In this document: positions 61,378 to 64,000 of the stretch, piece by piece
How positions within the stretch are numbered: the first letter of the stretch is position 1
How the letters are laid out: every line of letters starts with the position of its first letter
Source of the DNA: Rhizobium rhizogenes
Lineage (GTDB): Bacteria; Pseudomonadota; Alphaproteobacteria; Rhizobiales; Rhizobiaceae
Length of the DNA stretch: 64,000 nucleotides
NCBI RefSeq assembly: GCF_002005205.3
Contig: NZ_CP019702.2
Span: forward strand, 62,001-126,000
Direction: 5' to 3'
Program-made: the position numbers and the translations under genes
The notes under the pieces: model-generated
Seen by the model: only the letters and a program-made list of their open reading frames with translations
Databases searched by the model: none
Told to the model about the DNA's origin: nothing

Positions 61378-61428
61378 CTAGTGTCGGGCCATTCCCTGCG
61401 GGAGGATTTCGGTGAATGCTGGTGTCAT
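61378..61428 (-). CDS. Candidate 16-residue leader peptide upstream of the ABC exporter
   Basis: A 17-codon minus-strand frame, MTPAFTEILPQGMARH then TAG, has GGGAGG seven bases before the ATG, a far better ribosome site than that of the exporter 163 bases downstream. A 7-bp inverted repeat (GACGGGA/TCCCGTC, 61283-61306) lies in the leader. Translational attenuation of an exporter is a known arrangement, but it is only inferred here. Confidence 0.35.
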   Translation of the reverse strand: MTPAFTEILPQGMARH

Positions 61429-61618
61429 GCAACGCCTCCCTTTGTTTGATCTGACGCGGTGATACGTTTTGTAGCTGAGTGATTTGAGCTTGCCAAGCCG
61501 ATTTTTGCAACCTTATGGCAAGTGATGCGGAAACGACACATTGGCCGATGCGACAGGCCCGTCTCAGGCCGAGCCATGATGGCAGCTTCGGCTATGGGTA
61601 TTCAGCAGCAGGTGATAC

Positions 61619-61643
61619 TGCGCGCGCCAGAACGGCGCGCGCA
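61619..61643. repeat. Perfect 10-bp inverted repeat downstream of the TctC gene
   Basis: TGCGCGCGCC pairs with GGCGCGCGCA around AGAAC, 36 bases after the stop of the minus-strand TctC-type gene. No T tract follows, so it is a possible 3'-end stem rather than a standard terminator. Confidence 0.55.
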
Positions 61644-61678
61644 GCACGGTATCAACGGACCGGGGTTATCGTTCCCGA

Positions 61679-62668
61679 TCAGTCCATCTGGACATTTGCA
61701 TCCTTGACCACCGGTTCCCATTTGGCGATTTCGGCCGCAACGTGGCTTTTCAGCTCATCGGGTGACGACGCGACGATCTTGGCGCTGAATTCCGCCATGC
61801 GCGCGGCCACGTTCGGATCGGCAAGCGCTTTCTTGGCGGCGGCATTCAGCTTATCGATCGCTTCGGCCGGTGTGCCTGCCGGCGCAAAGAGCGCATTCCA
61901 GGTATAGGTTTCATAACCCGGCACGGTCTCGGCAATGGTCGGCAGGTCCGGGAAGGATGAGGCACGCTCGGCCGTGGTTACGCCAAGTGCCCGCAACGTG
62001 CCGGACTTGATGTGGCCTGACGACGACGGCAGATTGTCGAACATGATCGAAATCTGGTTGCCGAGAAGATCGTTGAGCGCAGGACCAGCCCCCTTATAGG
62101 GAACATGCTGCATGCTGACACCAGCCATGCTCTTGAACAGTTCGCCCGAAAGATGCAGCGGCGTGCCATTGCCGGAAGAAGCATAGGCATATTTGTCCGG
62201 CTCGGCCTTGAGAAGCGCAATCAGTTCCGCAACGCTGTTGACGTTGAGCTTCGGATTGACCACCAGCACATTCGGCACCACCACCAGCAAGGAAACCGGA
62301 GCGAAATCCTTTTCCGGATCGTAAGGCTTTGTTTTGAGGATGAGCGGATTGAGCGCATGGGTCGCAACCGTACCCATCAGGATCGTATAGCCGTCTGGCT
62401 CGGCCCGGGCGACACGGTCGGCACCGAGATTGCCACCGGCGCCGGCAACATTTTCAACGACGATCTGATGGCCAAGCTCATCGCCCATCTTCTGCGCGAT
62501 GACGCGCGCCACCACATCGGTGGAGCCGCCCGCCGCGAAAGGCACGACCAGCGTAATGGTCCGATCGGGAAAACCCTCGGCGCTCGCCGTCATTCCCAGC
62601 ATGCAAAAGGAAGCTGCCGTGGCGGCAAGCTTCAACACCATACGCCGTTTCGAAAACCGGTAATTCAT
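61679..62668 (-). CDS. Tripartite tricarboxylate transporter receptor (TctC/Bug family)
   Basis: A protein of about 329 residues with a signal peptide (LKLAATAASFCMLGMTASAE, cleavage after ASA). The mature start FPDRTITLVVPFAAGGSTDV and VVENVAGAGGNLGADRVARA are the standard Bug-family ligand-binding motifs, followed by PDGYTILMGTVATHALNP. It binds a carboxylate in the periplasm, normally for the TctA/TctB membrane pair, but neither gene is in the window. AGGAGGG precedes the ATG at 62668. Orphan Bug genes are common in proteobacteria, and some act as sensors. The ligand is unknown. Confidence 0.92.
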   Translation of the reverse strand: MNYRFSKRRMVLKLAATAASFCMLGMTASAEGFPDRTITLVVPFAAGGSTDVVARVIAQKMGDELGHQIVVENVAGAGGNLGADRVARAEPDGYTILMGTVATHALNPLILKTKPYDPEKDFAPVSLLVVVPNVLVVNPKLNVNSVAELIALLKAEPDKYAYASSGNGTPLHLSGELFKSMAGVSMQHVPYKGAGPALNDLLGNQISIMFDNLPSSSGHIKSGTLRALGVTTAERASSFPDLPTIAETVPGYETYTWNALFAPAGTPAEAIDKLNAAAKKALADPNVAARMAEFSAKIVASSPDELKSHVAAEIAKWEPVVKDANVQMD

Positions 62669-62844
62669 GAACCCTCCTGTAACATGGCCTCCCCGCCACG
62701 CCGGCATAGTAGCTCAAATGCCCTCGAGAGCAAGCCGTGGGCGCCGCCGCCGGGAAACCGGCGCCAGGAGGGCATCGGACACACGGGCCTGAAGCCGCGC
62801 CCCAACGGGAAAGGCCCTCCCGGTTAAGAGAGGGCCTTGCCTGA

Positions 62845-63183
62845 TTACCAGCGATAATAATCGCGACGGTCGCGCCATTCCCGGTGTTGCCGCCAGTCGC
62901 GGCGGTCTCGCCGTTCCCGCCATTCTCTGCGGGCCTGACGTTCGCGCCATTCGCGGCGCCCTTCCCAGCGGTCGCGCCTGTCCCAGCCACGCTCGTAACG
63001 CGGCGGTCCGTTCGGACGGCAATAGCCGCGCGGCGACAGATGAAAACCGCGGCCGCAGGCATAGTCGACGGTCTGGACATTGGATGTCGCAGGTGCAGAC
63101 GGCTGCCCCACGGGCATGGCGTTCGCGCCGGTGCCGAACAGGGCGCTGAGAATCATTCCTGCGCCAAAAATCATCTTACGCAT
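62845..63183 (-). CDS. Arg/Trp-rich secreted protein with GCG_CRPN-type motif
   Basis: A 112-residue protein with a signal peptide (RKMIFGAGMILSALFGTGAN, cleavage after ANA). The mature part has ACGRGFHLSPRGYCRPNG, the GCG_CRPN-like two-cysteine motif common in Rhizobiales, followed by a tail made almost wholly of Arg, Trp, Asp and Glu (runs such as RREWRERQARREW). The tail is strongly basic and could bind DNA, RNA or anionic polysaccharide; the function is unknown. AGGAGGGAGATGAC precedes the ATG, so it should be well expressed. Confidence 0.8.
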   Translation of the reverse strand: MRKMIFGAGMILSALFGTGANAMPVGQPSAPATSNVQTVDYACGRGFHLSPRGYCRPNGPPRYERGWDRRDRWEGRREWRERQARREWRERRDRRDWRQHREWRDRRDYYRW

Positions 63184-63368
63184 GTCATCTCCCTCCTTAT
63201 GGGATGGCGGGATTTAGCACCCCGGCGGGTGAACTGCGGCTGAATGAATCTGGGTGTTTTCGTGGCAGGAAATCGCACTTCATGGCGAGGATGAGGCCAC
63301 GCAGCCTGACGCATGGTTGCGGCCGCGTGGTTTTGGCCCTAGGTCTCAAGGCGACGGGGAGACAGCGA

Positions 63369-63569
63369 TTGGACATCGATCAGGACGAAAAGCACGACCC
63401 AAAGCCAGCGGGCAGACGCCCGATCTGGCCATGGCTGCTGCTGGGGCTTTTCACGCTGCTCGGCATTCACCTCTATATGGAGGTGAATGCCGCAATCGAC
63501 GATCTCGCCCGCACCTGGAGCGACCTCGTGCAGCTGTTCTGGTGGATCATGCCCGATCCGCAGGACTGA
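63369..63569 (+). CDS. Small single-pass membrane protein
   Basis: A protein of about 66 residues: a charged cytoplasmic start (DIDQDEKHDPKPAGRRP), one membrane helix (IWPWLLLGLFTLLGIHLYM) and a Trp-rich tail (ARTWSDLVQLFWWIMPDP). TTG at 63369 with GGGGAGA upstream is the most likely start. ATGs at 63282 and 63204 are in frame, but the sequence before residue 56 of that long form is not protein-like. No family recognised. Confidence 0.5.
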   Translation: MDIDQDEKHDPKPAGRRPIWPWLLLGLFTLLGIHLYMEVNAAIDDLARTWSDLVQLFWWIMPDPQD

Positions 63570-63580
63570 CGGGCAGCCCC

Positions 63581-64000
63581 TCAGGACTGGATCAGCGCAA
63601 TGCCGCGGTTCTTAAATCCGAGGGTGACATCGCTTTGCGGCGGCAGGCTGGTCTCAACCGCATGGTCGACGATGAAGAGCGTGCCGATATCGGTCTCGAC
63701 TTCATATTCGACATGACCGCCGAGATAAGCGCTGTGCAGCACCCGGCCGGCAACCCCTTGCCCTCCCGGCTGGCCGATGGCAATCGAACCCGGACGCACG
63801 GCAAGCTTGGCCGGACCGGGCCGGGCATTGCGCGCCGAAACCCGATGATCGATGCCGCCGACGCGGATGAGCGCATCCGGCCCCTCAATGCTGATCACCT
63901 CGCAGCCGACGACATTCGCCTCGCCCATGAAATCGGCGATGAAGGCGGAGGCCGGGGCCTCGTAAAGATCGCGCGGTGCACCCGACTGGGCGATCTCGCC
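63581..64000 (-). CDS. ABC importer ATPase, C-terminal part with TOBE domain (runs off right edge)
   Basis: The minus-strand frame is open from the right edge to a stop at 63581 (139 codons). It starts in the end of the ATPase domain (GEIAQSGAPRDLYEAPASAF, then IADFMGEANVV) and continues through a TOBE domain (KLAVRPGSIAIG, GRVLHSAYLGGHVEYEVET), the order in PotA-, UgpC- and FbpC-type importers. VTLGFKNRGIALI near the end fits the spermidine/putrescine or iron group more than the sugar group, but the substrate cannot be decided without the rest of the operon. Confidence 0.88.
   Translation of the reverse strand, partial: GEIAQSGAPRDLYEAPASAFIADFMGEANVVGCEVISIEGPDALIRVGGIDHRVSARNARPGPAKLAVRPGSIAIGQPGGQGVAGRVLHSAYLGGHVEYEVETDIGTLFIVDHAVETSLPPQSDVTLGFKNRGIALIQS

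Overview
The window is about 64 kb of GC-rich alphaproteobacterial DNA, most probably from Agrobacterium or a close Rhizobiaceae relative. The reasons are an Omp2-type porin, a DUF982 protein, an Arg-rich GCG_CRPN-type secreted protein, rhizobial rkp capsule genes, and a D-psicose 3-epimerase whose sequence and length closely match the characterised A. tumefaciens enzyme. I found no rRNA or tRNA genes, no CRISPR array and no replication genes.

Layout. (1) 1-3.5 kb, minus: a GH15 glucoamylase, a short-form 6-phosphogluconate dehydrogenase and the 5' end of zwf form one operon leading into the oxidative pentose phosphate pathway. (2) 3.6-8.9 kb: an IS110 scar, an MFS exporter with a possible 15-codon leader ORF, a 1.4 kb stretch with no recognisable gene, a porin with a clean terminator, and a truncated GH108 muramidase. 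(3) 8.9-14.9 kb: a visibly more AT-rich island with DUF982, a translationally coupled GSCFA/WcbI pair, a GT4-like glycosyltransferase and an unknown carbohydrate-type protein, closed by an IS21 istA scar. (4) 14.9-33.1 kb, minus: a K-antigen (group 2-like) capsule locus. rkpA-G-H-I-J make the lipid-type anchor and Kdo linker; an outer-membrane export lipoprotein and KpsM-T-E export the chain; a one-module KpsC adds Kdo. Most genes overlap by ATGA.

(5) 33.3-40.5 kb: a block of proteins I cannot assign, including two paralogous DKNYY-repeat proteins, a signal-peptide protein, small membrane proteins and a divergent minus-strand group. (6) 40.8-42.3 kb: two curlin-type amyloid proteins flanking CsgH. 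(7) 43.5-51.9 kb: a D-psicose/ketose uptake and epimerisation operon (binding protein, ATPase, two permeases, two ketose 3-epimerases, P-loop kinase), divergent from a LacI-family regulator with a paired operator between them. (8) 52.0-57.6 kb: a TPR protein, an AcoR-type sigma-54 activator, then a textbook -24/-12 promoter with an upstream palindromic tandem repeat driving a zinc-type alcohol dehydrogenase and a flavin monooxygenase. (9) 57.6-64 kb, mostly minus: an ABC-F ATPase, an ABC exporter with a possible 16-codon leader ORF, a TctC-type binding protein, two small proteins, and the 3' part of an ABC importer ATPase running off the right edge.

The genes most likely to hold something undescribed are the unknown block at 33.3-40.5 kb, the AT-rich GSCFA/WcbI island, and the sigma-54 alcohol dehydrogenase/monooxygenase unit.
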